Positions 26,720 to 35,439 of a stretch of 64,000 bases of DNA are shown here, piece by piece. Below the pieces are notes generated by a model, which was not told where the DNA came from, did not search any database, and saw nothing but the letters and a program-made list of their open reading frames with translations. Position 1 is the stretch's first letter; the number at the start of each line of letters is the position of its first letter. The stretch covers positions 682,001 through 746,000 of the forward strand of contig NZ_AP012331.1 in assembly GCF_001042635.1 (NCBI RefSeq), read 5' to 3'. The position numbers were made by a program, and so were the translations under genes. The DNA is from Bifidobacterium scardovii JCM 12489 = DSM 13734 (GTDB lineage Bacteria; Actinomycetota; Actinomycetes; Actinomycetales; Bifidobacteriaceae).

Positions 26720-27493
26720 ATGAATACGAAACGTGGTATCTCTCTGTTCGCGGCGGTTGCAGCCGCGAGTTGTGTGTTTGCCTTCACGGTGCCGTCCGCC
26801 GAGGCTGCGGACGATAATGCCGTCGTGACCTCTTCGCGTTCCTTCCCGAAGACGCAGTCCGTGAGAAAGAATCTGTTCGCCGAGTCCACGTCCACCAGTG
26901 CCGGTGAGAACGAGAACTGGGGCGGCGTCGAGAACCTCGACGTGCCGCAGACCGAGTCCCAGGCCGAAAGGGACGCCAAGGCGGCCGCGGAGGCCGCAGC
27001 CCAGGCCGCTGCCGAGGCGCAGGCCCAAGCCGCGGCTCAGGCGCAGGCTCAGGCGGCGAGCCGTTCGTCGCAGCGTGAGACGCTGTCCTCGTCCTCGCAG
27101 TCCTCATCTTCGTCCTCGTCCTCCGGCGCGGTGTCCGCCCCGGCCAGTGCCAGCGCGCAGGCCGTGGCCTCCTATGCCTCGCAGTTTGTCGGGGCTCCCT
27201 ATGTGTACGGCGGTTCCTCCCCCAGCGGTTGGGACTGCTCCGGCTTCGTGGCCTATGTGTACTCACAGTTCGGCATCAGCCTGCCGCGTACCTCCGGTGC
27301 GCAGGCGGCGGTCGGCACCGCGGTCGGTAGCATCGCCGAGGCGCAGCCGGGCGACATCATCGCCAATTCCGCCCACGCGGCCATCTACATCGGCAACGGT
27401 CTGGTGGTCAATGCGCTGAATCCGGCGCAGGGCACCCAGATCACCGGTCTTGGCGTGTTCAACGGAGGGTATTCCATCCGTCGCGTGCTGTAA
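26720..27493 (+). CDS. Secreted NlpC/P60 peptidase (second paralogue)
   Basis: 257 aa. Signal peptide (MNTKRGISLFAAVAAASCVF...AEA, cleavage near 29). It shares the VTSSRSFP...NLFAE...ENENWGGVENLDVPQ segment with its neighbour, then an Ala/Gln coiled coil and a Ser-rich linker (SSSSQSSSSSSSS, ~128-142). The C-terminal NlpC/P60 domain is canonical: Cys173 in SGWDCSGFVAYVYSQFG and His219 in NSAHAAIYIG. These enzymes cut D-gamma-glutamyl-diamino acid bonds in peptidoglycan stems. TAGGCT lies 9 bases before the ATG, so the message probably has almost no leader. A strong terminator follows. Confidence 0.92.
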   Translation: MNTKRGISLFAAVAAASCVFAFTVPSAEAADDNAVVTSSRSFPKTQSVRKNLFAESTSTSAGENENWGGVENLDVPQTESQAERDAKAAAEAAAQAAAEAQAQAAAQAQAQAASRSSQRETLSSSSQSSSSSSSSGAVSAPASASAQAVASYASQFVGAPYVYGGSSPSGWDCSGFVAYVYSQFGISLPRTSGAQAAVGTAVGSIAEAQPGDIIANSAHAAIYIGNGLVVNALNPAQGTQITGLGVFNGGYSIRRVL

Positions 27494-27550
27494 GCCGGTA
27501 TGCCGGCGGTCTCCCGTCGGCTGCCAGGATGCGCGGCATCCGTGTCCGTA

Positions 27551-27594
27551 ACGTGAGCGGCGTCCCCGTGGGGGTACGCCGCTCACGTTTTTTC
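27551..27594 (+). terminator. Terminator of the second NlpC/P60 gene
   Basis: A 13-bp perfect stem (27551-27563 with 27576-27588) around a C/G-rich inner loop is followed by six T. Confidence 0.93.
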
Positions 27595-27683
27595 GTATGG
27601 AAAAACACGCATATACGGCGAAAACGGGTATTGTTGAGAGTGAAGGCGGCGCATGGTCGCGCCGATAACGTAAGGAGGTCGTC

Positions 27684-28721
27684 ATGATCAACGACAAGGC
27701 CATTCTTGTTGGCGTCGATGGTTCCCACGCCAGCTACAAGGCCACATGGTGGGCCGCGAACTACGCCAAGCATGCAGGGTTGACGCTGCAGATCGTGTGC
27801 GCATACTCACTGCCGAGCTATGCCGCGGTGTCCTTCGACGCCACGTACACCGCGATGGGGGACGACAATGCGGCGCACAGCGACGCGCAGGAGATCCTGT
27901 CGAAGGCCAAGGCCATCGCCGACGAGCAGGGCGTGGAGGCGGCCACGCTGATCGTGACCGGCGATCCGGCGTCCGTGTTCGTCGAGCTGTCCCGCAACTA
28001 CAACCTGATCGTGATCGGCAACCGCGGCAAGGGCGGTCTGGCCGAGCGCCTGCTCGGCACGACGTCCTCGTCGCTGCCGGCCTATGCGTACTGCCCGATC
28101 GTCGTGGTGCCCTACACCGACGACGACGGCAACCTGATGCACCTGAACAACACCATCACCAAGGTGGCGGTCGGCTCCGACGAGTCCAAGTGGGGCCTCA
28201 AGGCGCTGGAGATCGCCGCGTCCTTCGCCGACGCGTGGGGCGCCGAGCTCGACGTGATCTCCGCCGTGCCGAAGGTGCAGGGCATCGATGGCGAAAGCGG
28301 CGTGATGGAATCCTACATGGAGGATCTCGACGTGCGCATCAAGCCGCTGCTGGAGGCGCATCCGGACCTCAAGATCAACAAGTCGGTCGTGCCCGGTTCC
28401 GCGGTCACCGCGCTGACCAAGGCCAGCTACGACCACGACGTCGTGGTCGTCGGCTCGCGCGGGCGCGGCGGATTCACCGGCCTGCTGCTCGGCTCCACCA
28501 GCCAGGGGCTGCTGCAGCACGCGGTCACCCCGGTGTATGTGGTGCCGCGCAAGTACGTGGAGGCGGCCGAAAGCCGCCTTGACACCGTGCCGAGCTCGCC
28601 CGCCGAAGTGCCGGTCAAGTCGCTCGAGGAGATCAGCGGCGTCGAGGAGATCGCGGTGCCCACGGCGGACGCCGAGGTCGCCAAGACCATCGAGGCCAAG
28701 ATCGATCCCGATCGCCAGTAG
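27684..28721 (+). CDS. Tandem-domain universal stress protein
   Basis: 345 aa. Two UspA domains lie in a row: residues ~4-145 and ~155-290. Each keeps the ATP-binding signature G-2x-G-9x-G-[ST]: GNRGKGGLAERLLGTTSSSL in the first and GSRGRGGFTGLLLGSTSQGL in the second. The first begins ILVGVDGS and the second VAVGSDES. The C-terminal ~50 residues are acidic and probably flexible. Such proteins bind ATP and support survival in starvation or stress. A near-perfect ribosome site (AAGGAGG, 27673) lies 6 bases before the ATG, so this gene, unlike many neighbours, has a leader. Confidence 0.95.
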   Translation: MINDKAILVGVDGSHASYKATWWAANYAKHAGLTLQIVCAYSLPSYAAVSFDATYTAMGDDNAAHSDAQEILSKAKAIADEQGVEAATLIVTGDPASVFVELSRNYNLIVIGNRGKGGLAERLLGTTSSSLPAYAYCPIVVVPYTDDDGNLMHLNNTITKVAVGSDESKWGLKALEIAASFADAWGAELDVISAVPKVQGIDGESGVMESYMEDLDVRIKPLLEAHPDLKINKSVVPGSAVTALTKASYDHDVVVVGSRGRGGFTGLLLGSTSQGLLQHAVTPVYVVPRKYVEAAESRLDTVPSSPAEVPVKSLEEISGVEEIAVPTADAEVAKTIEAKIDPDRQ

Positions 28722-28753
28722 CGGCCGCGGGGAGCGCTTGGCAGACCCGATAC

Positions 28754-28800
28754 AGCAGTGAGGGGGCGTGGAGACCGAGTCTCCACGCCCCCTCACTGCT
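28754..28800. terminator. Bidirectional terminator between the stress-protein and OsmC genes
   Basis: A perfect 21-bp stem (28754-28774 with 28780-28800), loop CCGAG, stands between two converging genes. Confidence 0.85.
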
Positions 28801-28840
28801 TATGGCGCCGTCGTATGTTTCGGTGCCGGTTCCGTGTGCG

Positions 28841-29254
28841 CTAGCGCCGGATCGTCACGTCCATGCGCACCGGCGTCTCCTGGACGTACGTGTGCTTGAC
28901 GGTGCATCCCTTGTCCACATGGCGGGTGATGCGCTCCTTGAGCTTGTCCGCGTCCTCGTCGCTCAGATCGGCGTCGGTCGCGTCGACGACCAGCTGCTCG
29001 TTGAAGTTGATGTAGGCGTCGCTGTCGGCGTCATACGTGCCGTCCACGACGATGCGTGCGCCCTTGCCCTCGCCGAGGGTGTGCTCGATGGCGAACTGGC
29101 TCGACAGCGCCGCGCAGCCGGCCAGCGCGATCTTGACCAGGTCGCCCGGGGTGAACACGCCCTTGCCCTTGCCGAACTTGATGTGCGCGCCGTCGTCGCT
29201 GAACGCGTCCCATGAACCGTCCTTGTTGCGCTCGACCCACAGTCGCTTGCCCAT
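28841..29254 (-). CDS. OsmC/Ohr-family protein
   Basis: 137 aa. The family core is visible as FTPGDLVKIALAGCAALSSQF, with the single redox cysteine in GCAALSS. OsmC and Ohr proteins reduce organic hydroperoxides through two cysteines. The second cysteine here is Cys in HVDKGCTVKHTYVQE. The start at 29254 (MGKRLWVERNKDG) follows a strong GAGGAGG site; a longer frame upstream is not supported. It may help this anaerobe to handle peroxides. It converges on the stress-protein gene. Confidence 0.9.
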   Translation of the reverse strand: MGKRLWVERNKDGSWDAFSDDGAHIKFGKGKGVFTPGDLVKIALAGCAALSSQFAIEHTLGEGKGARIVVDGTYDADSDAYINFNEQLVVDATDADLSDEDADKLKERITRHVDKGCTVKHTYVQETPVRMDVTIRR

Positions 29255-29364
29255 AATGCCTCCTCGTGCATTGCGCGGTCGCGCCCCTCGCGCCCGTCCA
29301 CTGACTAATCTATCCCAAAAACGTTGTGCCATGCGCGTAGCCGCTCAACAGACAGTCGGATTGG

Positions 29365-29380
29365 TACACTGGTGCGCATG
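29365..29380 (+). promoter_or_regulatory. Leaderless promoter/start of thyA
   Basis: TACACT at 29365-29370, 7 nt, ATG at 29378. No ribosome site is present. Confidence 0.6.
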
Positions 29381-30250
29381 GCTTTAACTCAAGAACAGCT
29401 CGCAGATATCCGATCCCGCATCCCGGCGCGCCCCGAAACGGACATTCCCATGCCGTACGAGGATCTGGTGCGCAGGATCCTGACCGAAGGCACCCTGAAG
29501 TCCGATCGCACGGGCACCGGCACGATCTCGCTGTTCGGCCAGCAGATGCGCTTCGATCTGAAGGACAGCTTCCCGCTGTTGACCACCAAGACGGTGTTCT
29601 TCAAGGGCATCGCCTATGAGCTGCTGTGGTTCCTCAAGGGCTCTAGCAACATCCGCTGGCTGCAGGAGCACAACGTGCACATCTGGGACGAGTGGGCCGA
29701 CGAGAACGGCGATCTCGGCCCGGTCTACGGCGTGCAGTGGCGCAGCTGGCCGGCGCCGACCCCGGAGGATCCGAACCGCACCATCGATCAGATCAGCAAC
29801 GTGCTCGATCTGGTGAAGCACCATCCGGACTCGCGCCGCATGGTCGTCACCGCGTGGAATCCGGCCGAGGTCGAGAACATGGCGCTGCCCCCGTGCCACG
29901 CCCTGTTCCAGTTCTACGTGGCCGACGGGCGGTTGAGCTGCCAGCTGTACCAGCGCAGCTGCGACATGTTCCTCGGCGTGCCGTTCAACATCGCCTCGTA
30001 TTCGCTGTTGACGCTGATGATCGCGCAGCAGGCCGGGCTCGAGCCCGGCGAATTCGTCTGGACCGGCGGCGACTGCCATGTGTACGACAACCACGTCGAT
30101 CAGGTGCTCGAGCAGCTGGGGCGCGACCCGTACCCGTACCCGCGCATCGCCATCCGCAAGGCCGATTCGCTGTTCGACTACGCGTACGAGGACTTCGAGA
30201 TCGTCGGCTACCGGCACCATCCCTCGATCAAGGCGCCGGTGGCGGTCTGA
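29378..30250 (+). CDS. thyA: Thymidylate synthase
   Basis: 290 aa. It methylates dUMP to dTMP using methylene-tetrahydrofolate. The catalytic cysteine is Cys173 in [12 protein letters not shown], followed by [20 protein letters not shown], the signature of the ThyA family. The N-terminal [19 protein letters not shown] and the [17 protein letters not shown] segments are also typical. The leaderless promoter at 29365 sets the start at 29378. folA follows after 60 bases, so the two form a thymidylate/folate pair in which FolA recycles the dihydrofolate made by ThyA. Confidence 0.97.
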   Translation: MALTQEQLADIRSRIPARPETDIPMPYEDLVRRILTEGTLKSDRTGTGTISLFGQQMRFDLKDSFPLLTTKTVFFKGIAYELLWFLKGSSNIRWLQEHNVHIWDEWADENGDLGPVYGVQWRSWPAPTPEDPNRTIDQISNVLDLVKHHPDSRRMVVTAWNPAEVENMALPPCHALFQFYVADGRLSCQLYQRSCDMFLGVPFNIASYSLLTLMIAQQAGLEPGEFVWTGGDCHVYDNHVDQVLEQLGRDPYPYPRIAIRKADSLFDYAYEDFEIVGYRHHPSIKAPVAV

Positions 30251-30310
30251 CGCACGGTCTGAGGCGTCTATTAGACTTCTGACCCAGTTCGATCCCAAGG
30301 AGTGAATGAA

Positions 30311-30970
30311 ATGGAGTATGATAGTAGCCGCAGTGGCTATCACGAACCCGAGCCCGGATCTGCCGGGCTGGAAACCGCCGAGGATTGGGGCGATGACTAC
30401 CCCAAGACCTTCTCGGTGAATCTTATCTGGGCCGAGGCCCGCGACAAGGAAGGTCGCGCCGGCGCCATCGGCTTCGAGGGCGGCATGCCGTGGCACCTGG
30501 CCGAGGACATGAAGCACTTCAAGGAGCTGACCGTCTCGCACCCGGTGATCATGGGCCGCAAGACGTGGGAGTCCCTGGGGGCCAAGTACCGCCCGCTGCC
30601 GAACCGCGACAACATCGTGATATCGCATGACGTGAATTACCATGCGCCGGGCGCCACGGTGGTGGAGAGCCTGGACGATGCGCTCGACCTCGCCCGCCAG
30701 GAGGCCATTCCCGACGACGGCCTTGATCGCAGCGAGATCTGGGTGATCGGGGGAGCGCAGCTGTTCCGCCAGGCCTTGCCGCTGGCGTCCAAGGCGTACG
30801 TGACGCTGCTGGACGCGGTGGTGGACGCCGACGCCTATGCGCCGTCGCTGCGCGACATGGTCGACTCCGGCATGTGGCATGTCGTGGGCGAAAGCCCATG
30901 GAGGAAGCCCGCCGACCTGAGCGGCAATGTGGCGGCGTACCAGTTCGTCACCTATCAGAAGGCCCGCTGA
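30311..30970 (+). CDS. folA: Dihydrofolate reductase
   Basis: 219 aa, longer than the usual ~160 because of an acidic N-terminal extension of about 30 residues ([20 protein letters not shown]). The fold follows with [21 protein letters not shown] (substrate site), [11 protein letters not shown] (NADPH site) and [14 protein letters not shown]. The AAGGAG at 30297 fits the ATG at 30311; a GTG at 30302 is less likely. It reduces the dihydrofolate produced by ThyA and is probably co-transcribed with thyA. A short hydrophilic loop around DDGLDRS is an insertion relative to short DHFRs. Confidence 0.95.
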   Translation: MEYDSSRSGYHEPEPGSAGLETAEDWGDDYPKTFSVNLIWAEARDKEGRAGAIGFEGGMPWHLAEDMKHFKELTVSHPVIMGRKTWESLGAKYRPLPNRDNIVISHDVNYHAPGATVVESLDDALDLARQEAIPDDGLDRSEIWVIGGAQLFRQALPLASKAYVTLLDAVVDADAYAPSLRDMVDSGMWHVVGESPWRKPADLSGNVAAYQFVTYQKAR

Positions 30971-31094
30971 ACGGCTTCCGCTGACCGCCGGCTCCGGCTC
31001 CGGGCATCTCGCCTTGGGCCGGCCGACCGTCAGCCGCCCGTCCGCACGTATCCGGCCGCCGTGGGCGGATCGCAAGAGAAAGTTTGCACTACCG

Positions 31095-31607
31095 ATGACG
31101 CAAGATCACCCGTATACCGTGATGACCGTATGCACCGGCAACATCTGCCGCTCGCCGATGGCCGAGATCATCCTGCGCGCCGAATTCGAAAGCCGCGGGC
31201 TTGCCGATCGCGTGCGCGTGATGTCCAGCGGCGTGTCCGACGAGGAGTACGGCAACCCGATCGACCGGCGCGCGGTGCGCGTGCTCAAGGCCGATGGCTA
31301 CGAGATTCCGACGCATCATTTCGCGCACCGGATCACGCGCGAGGAAATCGAGGAGAGCGATCTCTTCCTGCCGATGACCGCCTCGCACATGCGCGCCCTG
31401 CTGCGCCAGCTGCCCGCCGACAAGCGGGGCAGCGTGCACATGTACCGCAGCTTCGACCCGAACCTGCCTGCGGTGACCCCCGGCCGCGAGGACGCCATCG
31501 ATCTGGTCGACCCGTGGTATGGCGGTCCGCGCGAGTTCCAGGTCGCCATCGACCAGATCAAGGAAGTCGCGCCGTATATCGTCGACTGGGTCGAGACGCA
31601 GCTGTAA
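31095..31607 (+). CDS. Low-molecular-weight protein-tyrosine phosphatase
   Basis: 170 aa. The P-loop CTGNICRSP (Cys13, Arg19) and the general acid loop DPWYGG (Asp139) mark the LMW-PTP family. These enzymes remove phosphate from tyrosine, in bacteria often from proteins that control polysaccharide export, or act on arsenate or arginine phosphate in related lines. No matching tyrosine kinase is in the window. The start at 31095 (MTQDHPYTV) is chosen for its fit to the family; a weak AGAGAAAG lies upstream. It follows folA by 124 bases. Confidence 0.93.
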   Translation: MTQDHPYTVMTVCTGNICRSPMAEIILRAEFESRGLADRVRVMSSGVSDEEYGNPIDRRAVRVLKADGYEIPTHHFAHRITREEIEESDLFLPMTASHMRALLRQLPADKRGSVHMYRSFDPNLPAVTPGREDAIDLVDPWYGGPREFQVAIDQIKEVAPYIVDWVETQL

Positions 31608-31627
31608 CGGTTGCGGCGGCCGAGTCC

Positions 31628-31672
31628 GGGTGCCCGTCTCCTCTTGTGGGGAGTCGGGCACCCATCGTTTTG
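31628..31672 (+). terminator. Terminator after the phosphatase gene
   Basis: GGGTGCCCG (31628-31636) pairs with CGGGCACCC (31655-31663) around an inner CTCC/GGGGAG helix, then ATCGTTTTG. Confidence 0.85.
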
Positions 31673-31736
31673 GGACGGTTCCGGGGATGCTTGGCCGGGG
31701 CGGGTAAGACGTGAGGGCGGGCAGTGCCCGGAGGCG

Positions 31737-31764
31737 AAAAAAGACCAGCCGCGGCTGGTCTTTT
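31737..31764. terminator. Terminator of tRNA-Glu (bidirectional)
   Basis: A near-perfect palindrome of the type AAAAGACCAGCC/GGCTGGTCTTTT with A and T runs on opposite sides. It can end transcription on either strand. Confidence 0.88.
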
Positions 31765-31772
31765 CGGGTTGG

Positions 31773-31844
31773 TACCCCCAGAGAGAGTCGAACTCTCGTT
31801 GTCAGATTGAAAGTCTGGTGTCCTAACCGTTAGACGATGGGGGC
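31773..31844 (-). tRNA. tRNA-Glu (anticodon TTC)
   Basis: 72 nt on the minus strand. The acceptor GCCCCCA pairs with TGGGGGT (terminal G-U). The anticodon stem CAGAC-type encloses TTTC, giving UUC. The T-loop GTTCGACTC is intact. CCA is not encoded. Confidence 0.94.
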
Positions 31845-31967
31845 GGACAACTTGATTGATGATACGCGAGCGCCCTAGGTTGCGCAAATCGGCGTGTCGC
31901 TATGCGGCTGGCGCGCCCGGGAGGAGCGTGGCGCCGGGCGCGCTCCTCCCGGCATCCGGACACGCCG

Positions 31968-32780
31968 TCACACCGCGCGATAGGTGAAGTCGTGGATCGT
32001 GCGGCCGGCGGCGAGGCCCTTCTTCTCGAAATTGGTGAGCACCCGGCCGCCGAAGCGTTCGGATTCGGCGAAGTCGGCGTGCGGCATGTCCGCGGCGAGT
32101 TCGGCGTTGCCTTTGCCGACGTGCCCGGTCGGCAGGCTGACCGTCAGCCCGCCGGCGTTCTCGAACCCGGCGATGCCGTCCATCACCTCGTGCACATGCA
32201 GCGCGTAGTCCTCGATATCGGTGGCGATGCGCCACACCCCGCCGTCCGCCAGCGCGTGCCGCACGCTCGCGGCGAGCTCCGGCTGCACGATGCGGCGCTT
32301 GTGGTGCTTCATCTTGGGCCAGGGGTCGGGGAAGAAGGTCCACACTTCGCCGACCACGCCGGCGTCGGCATGCGCGAACAGCTCGGGCGCGTTCACCTGC
32401 GCGATGCGGATGTTGCCCAGATCCTGCTTGCCGGCCAGCAGCAGCGTGTGCGCGACGCCGGGGTCGTACACTTCCAGCGCCAGAAAATTCACGTCGGGGC
32501 GCGCGGCCGCGGCCGCCACGATGTTCTCGCCCTGCCCGGTGCCGATCTCCACGATCAGCGGATTGTCGTTGCCCCATGCGTTCCGCACGAAGTCGGCGTC
32601 GAACCGCACGTCGTCGCGCACGTTCAGCGAGCCCTCGCCCGCCGCGGCGTCCAGCAGGTATCGGTCGGCGTACCGGTCCCATGCCCGCTGCAGACGGTCG
32701 TCCAGGCGGCCCGAGCGGCGGACGAACGACAGCACCTTGCGGCCGTACAGCGCCGGCTTGTCATCATCTTGAGTAGTCAT
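31968..32780 (-). CDS. trmB: tRNA (guanine-N7-)-methyltransferase
   Basis: 270 aa. It methylates G46 of tRNA using S-adenosylmethionine. The SAM motif is [17 protein letters not shown], and the conserved tRNA-binding/catalytic stretch is [19 protein letters not shown]. The N-terminal ~60 residues are an extension common in actinobacteria ([21 protein letters not shown]). The start at 32780 is set by a minus-strand TATAAA box 7 nt upstream; the in-frame codons further upstream are not coding-like. It lies next to tRNA-Glu, but the two are separate units. Confidence 0.95.
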   Translation of the reverse strand: MTTQDDDKPALYGRKVLSFVRRSGRLDDRLQRAWDRYADRYLLDAAAGEGSLNVRDDVRFDADFVRNAWGNDNPLIVEIGTGQGENIVAAAAARPDVNFLALEVYDPGVAHTLLLAGKQDLGNIRIAQVNAPELFAHADAGVVGEVWTFFPDPWPKMKHHKRRIVQPELAASVRHALADGGVWRIATDIEDYALHVHEVMDGIAGFENAGGLTVSLPTGHVGKGNAELAADMPHADFAESERFGGRVLTNFEKKGLAAGRTIHDFTYRAV

Positions 32781-32793
32781 GCTCCCATTTATA
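32778..32793 (-). promoter_or_regulatory. Leaderless promoter/start of trmB
   Basis: On the minus strand TATAAA (32793-32788), 7 nt, ATG (32780-32778). Confidence 0.6.
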
Positions 32794-32922
32794 CCGTTCG
32801 CCCGCGAACGGGACCGGGGCCCGCCGTGTGGGGACGGGACGCGGTCGGTTCGCGGGCGAATGGTGGATGGGTCGCGGTGCGCGGTTCGCCGGCGGCGGGC
32901 CGGCCGCTGCCCGGCGGTCGGA

Positions 32923-33891
32923 TCAGACGGCTTCCTCGAGGTGCAGCGGCTGCGGCATCGGGTCGTTCGAGTGCGGCAGCAGCGCATTCGTGATGCATCC
33001 GCCGTCGATCGAGGCGAGCGCGCGGTCGAGCTGCACGTTCAGATGCCCGTTCTCGGCCATCCACGTCGTGTAGCTGCGCACCATGTCGATGTTCGCGGTG
33101 CCCCAGTTGCCGTCGGCGTCGAACCAGGACGGGGTCACGGCCTCGAGCGAGGCGGCGATGACCTTCGGGTCGATGTGACACAGCGGCGGCTGCAGCGCGT
33201 GCACCGCGGCCGCGGGATCCTCCCTGGCCATCGCATAGCCCTGCGCGGTCGCCTCGGCGAAGTTGCGGACCAGCTGCGGGTTGCGGTCGAGCATCTCGCG
33301 GCGCACGGACACGAAGTACGAGTGGTGCGGCGCCACGTCGATCGCGTCGAACGGCAGCACGACCAGCTGGTCGAACGGCTCGGAACCCTGGTACGGCTCC
33401 CACCACGCCACGTTGATGAACGCGTCGAATTCGCCGCGCTCCACGGAGCGGATATCCGGCTCCCACTCGCCCGGGTCGATCGTGATCAGCTTGGAGAAGT
33501 CGCCGCCGTCCTTCTCGACGGCCTGCTGCAGCTCCGTGTACAGGCGCTTGACGCCCATGGGGATGCAGACGCGCTTGCCCTCCAGGTCGCGGAATCGCGT
33601 GATGCCGGTGGACTTGTTGGTGATGATGCCGCCGATCTGGCACTGGTTCATCACGGCGAACGAGAGCAGCGACGACTCGCCCTGCTGGTGGAACAGCAGC
33701 TGGTTGAGGCGCACCAGGGCGATGTCCACCTCGCCGCGCGCCAGCAGGTAGGCGGGGTCGCCGCGGTAGAAGTCGCCGCTGGTGAACTCGACGTCGATGC
33801 CGCGCTCGGCGTACAGGCCGCGCTCGCGGGCCAGGTACATGCCGGCGTGGTTGGTCCAGGGATGCACATATTCCAGACGGACTCTGAGCAT
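32923..33891 (-). CDS. NMT1/THI5-like (periplasmic-binding-protein fold) protein without signal peptide, TPP-riboswitch-controlled
   Basis: 322 aa. The start [36 protein letters not shown] is the NMT1/THI5 signature, seen in thiamine-precursor binding proteins (ThiY-type) and in the eukaryotic pyrimidine synthase THI5. Further markers are [14 protein letters not shown] and the [10 protein letters not shown] segment. There is no signal peptide, lipobox or membrane helix, so unlike transport proteins it should stay in the cytoplasm. The CCCFC iron-site motif of yeast THI5 is not seen. AAAGGAGA precedes the ATG. It is the second gene after a TPP riboswitch, which ties it to thiamine supply. It may bind or make a pyrimidine precursor, or serve a transporter in an unusual way. 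Confidence 0.8.
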   Translation of the reverse strand: MLRVRLEYVHPWTNHAGMYLARERGLYAERGIDVEFTSGDFYRGDPAYLLARGEVDIALVRLNQLLFHQQGESSLLSFAVMNQCQIGGIITNKSTGITRFRDLEGKRVCIPMGVKRLYTELQQAVEKDGGDFSKLITIDPGEWEPDIRSVERGEFDAFINVAWWEPYQGSEPFDQLVVLPFDAIDVAPHHSYFVSVRREMLDRNPQLVRNFAEATAQGYAMAREDPAAAVHALQPPLCHIDPKVIAASLEAVTPSWFDADGNWGTANIDMVRSYTTWMAENGHLNVQLDRALASIDGGCITNALLPHSNDPMPQPLHLEEAV

Positions 33892-33975
33892 GGGTGTTCT
33901 CCTTTGATTGTGGGGGTTGATTGGTTGGGAATCGGAAAGGCGGGGGCGGGAGCCGCGTTGCCGTGCTGGGATCTC

Positions 33976-35118
33976 CTACAGGGCGGCGCGCACGGCGTCG
34001 AGGAACGCGCGCCCGGCGGGGCGGAAGAACCATGCGGTGTGCGCGATCAGGGACACGTCATAGCACCACGCCGCATCGTCGGCGCGGCCGGTGCCGTCGG
34101 CGTAGTAGCCGATCCAGTTCAGCGACGCCTCCGCCTGGGCGACGGGCAGCATGTCGGCGACCAACGCGCGTTCGTTGTCGCCGAGCGGGCGCACCCGCTG
34201 GTATCCACGGATGATCGCGCCGGCGATGTCGGGCCGGCAGGCGGTGTCGTCCCCATTCATGATCTGCACGAATTGGATGGCGTTGCGCTCCAGCGCCTCC
34301 ACCAAGTCGAACACGGCCGCGTTGCGGTCCGCAAGGCCGAAGTCGAACGCCGCGGACGGCGCGTCGCCGCGCCACAGGAAATTCGACACATGCGGGTCGC
34401 CGTGTGTCCAGCAGGACGGCAATTGATGGTAGGCGCCGCTGATGCGTTCCGAGAGTCGGCGGTGCTCCGCCAGATCACGGCGCAGATCGCGGTGCGTGTC
34501 CTTGAGATATCGGGCCACCGAAGGGCGTTGCGCCAGCCAGTCCTCCAGCGCGGCGTCCAGGTCGTCGCTGGCGAACAGGCCGAAACGGTCCTGGAACGGC
34601 GAGACGGATTCCGGCCGGGGCTCGTCGAAGGATGCGGCCGCGAGCGCGATGCGGGCGAGAAGGGCGCCCAGCCCCTCCGCCTCGGCGAGACTGCGCGGGG
34701 GATCCCAGGTCAGCGCGTCGGCATAGCGGTCCTCGCCGTCGGCCCGCGGGCAGACCTCATATACGGATGGCCCGACGGCGAGCGTGGTCCGCAGCGCGCC
34801 GGGAGCGGCGTGCTCGTCGAATTCGAGGAATGCCGGGCACGGCATGCCGGCGCTCGCCAGATGCGCGACGAACCGGTGATAGGGGAGTATGGACGGCGTA
34901 TCGCGCACCGAGCGGTCGTAGCGCTTGATGAATACGTCGCCGTGATCGGTGCGCACCGTCGACCCGGACGCGGTCGGCCGCCCGCTATGGGCCAGCACCT
35001 CCTGCGCGCGCATCGGCTCGGCGAGCGCCGCGAGCACGCGGCCCGCCTCGTCGAGGGTCACGTCGGGCCATCGCTGCGCGACGATGTCCAGCTGCGGGTC
35101 GTTGTCGGCGTTCTCCAT
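33976..35118 (-). CDS. APH-fold phosphotransferase (thiamine-pathway kinase candidate)
   Basis: 380 aa. The choline-kinase/aminoglycoside-phosphotransferase core shows the Brenner motif SCWTHGDPHVSNFLWRG (catalytic Asp) and the DFG-like AAFDFGLADRN. A first-lobe lysine lies in VFIKRYDRSV. The family phosphorylates hydroxyl groups of small molecules; ThiK, the thiamine kinase of enterobacteria, belongs to it. It is the first gene behind a TPP riboswitch and is followed after 84 bases by the NMT1/THI5-like gene, so a thiamine or hydroxymethylpyrimidine substrate is likely but not proven. The start at 35118 has AAAGGA 8 bases upstream. Confidence 0.82.
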   Translation of the reverse strand: MENADNDPQLDIVAQRWPDVTLDEAGRVLAALAEPMRAQEVLAHSGRPTASGSTVRTDHGDVFIKRYDRSVRDTPSILPYHRFVAHLASAGMPCPAFLEFDEHAAPGALRTTLAVGPSVYEVCPRADGEDRYADALTWDPPRSLAEAEGLGALLARIALAAASFDEPRPESVSPFQDRFGLFASDDLDAALEDWLAQRPSVARYLKDTHRDLRRDLAEHRRLSERISGAYHQLPSCWTHGDPHVSNFLWRGDAPSAAFDFGLADRNAAVFDLVEALERNAIQFVQIMNGDDTACRPDIAGAIIRGYQRVRPLGDNERALVADMLPVAQAEASLNWIGYYADGTGRADDAAWCYDVSLIAHTAWFFRPAGRAFLDAVRAAL

Positions 35119-35214
35119 GACGAAGTCCTTTCGTTGGGCGGACCCCATCGTGCGGATCGACGGCGATCCGTGGCCCGTGCGGCGCGTGACGTTGGTGGCG
35201 CGCAAGCGGACCTG

Positions 35215-35295
35215 AGACTTCGTTCGCCGGTACTAGCCGAATCACGTTCTACGGTCGGGATCGTCCCCTCTCAGCTCGTATGAGCCCCCGTGTCT
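35215..35295 (-). promoter_or_regulatory. TPP (THI-box) riboswitch
   Basis: On the minus strand the conserved blocks follow in order: GGGGG, the GCTC-ATAC-GAGC hairpin, CTGAGA, a GGGGACGATCCC arm, GACCGTAGAACGTGAT (consensus GACCCUUUGAACCUGAU), then a CGGCTAGTACCGGCGAACG arm. P1 closes as AGAC (35295-35292) with GTCT (35218-35215). This is the thiamine pyrophosphate aptamer. It precedes the kinase/NMT1 operon by about 97 bases. Confidence 0.93.
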
Positions 35296-35322
35296 GATGG
35301 AAAAACACAGTAGGCCGAAGCG

Positions 35323-35351
35323 TGTACAACGTGCTATACTCAAATTGTACA
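35323..35351 (+). promoter_or_regulatory. galE promoter with flanking TGTACAA/TTGTACA operator
   Basis: TATACT at 35335-35340 is a good -10 box. TGTACAA (35323-35329) and TTGTACA (35345-35351) form an inverted repeat that brackets it. A repressor bound there would block transcription. Confidence 0.6.
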
Positions 35352-35439
35352 AAAAGTAACAAATCAGAGCAAAAGTGAACAAAGGTTCGAATGGTAGCCT
35401 CTGTTCGCAGGAGCCCACTGAACAATCGAAAGGCCAGAC

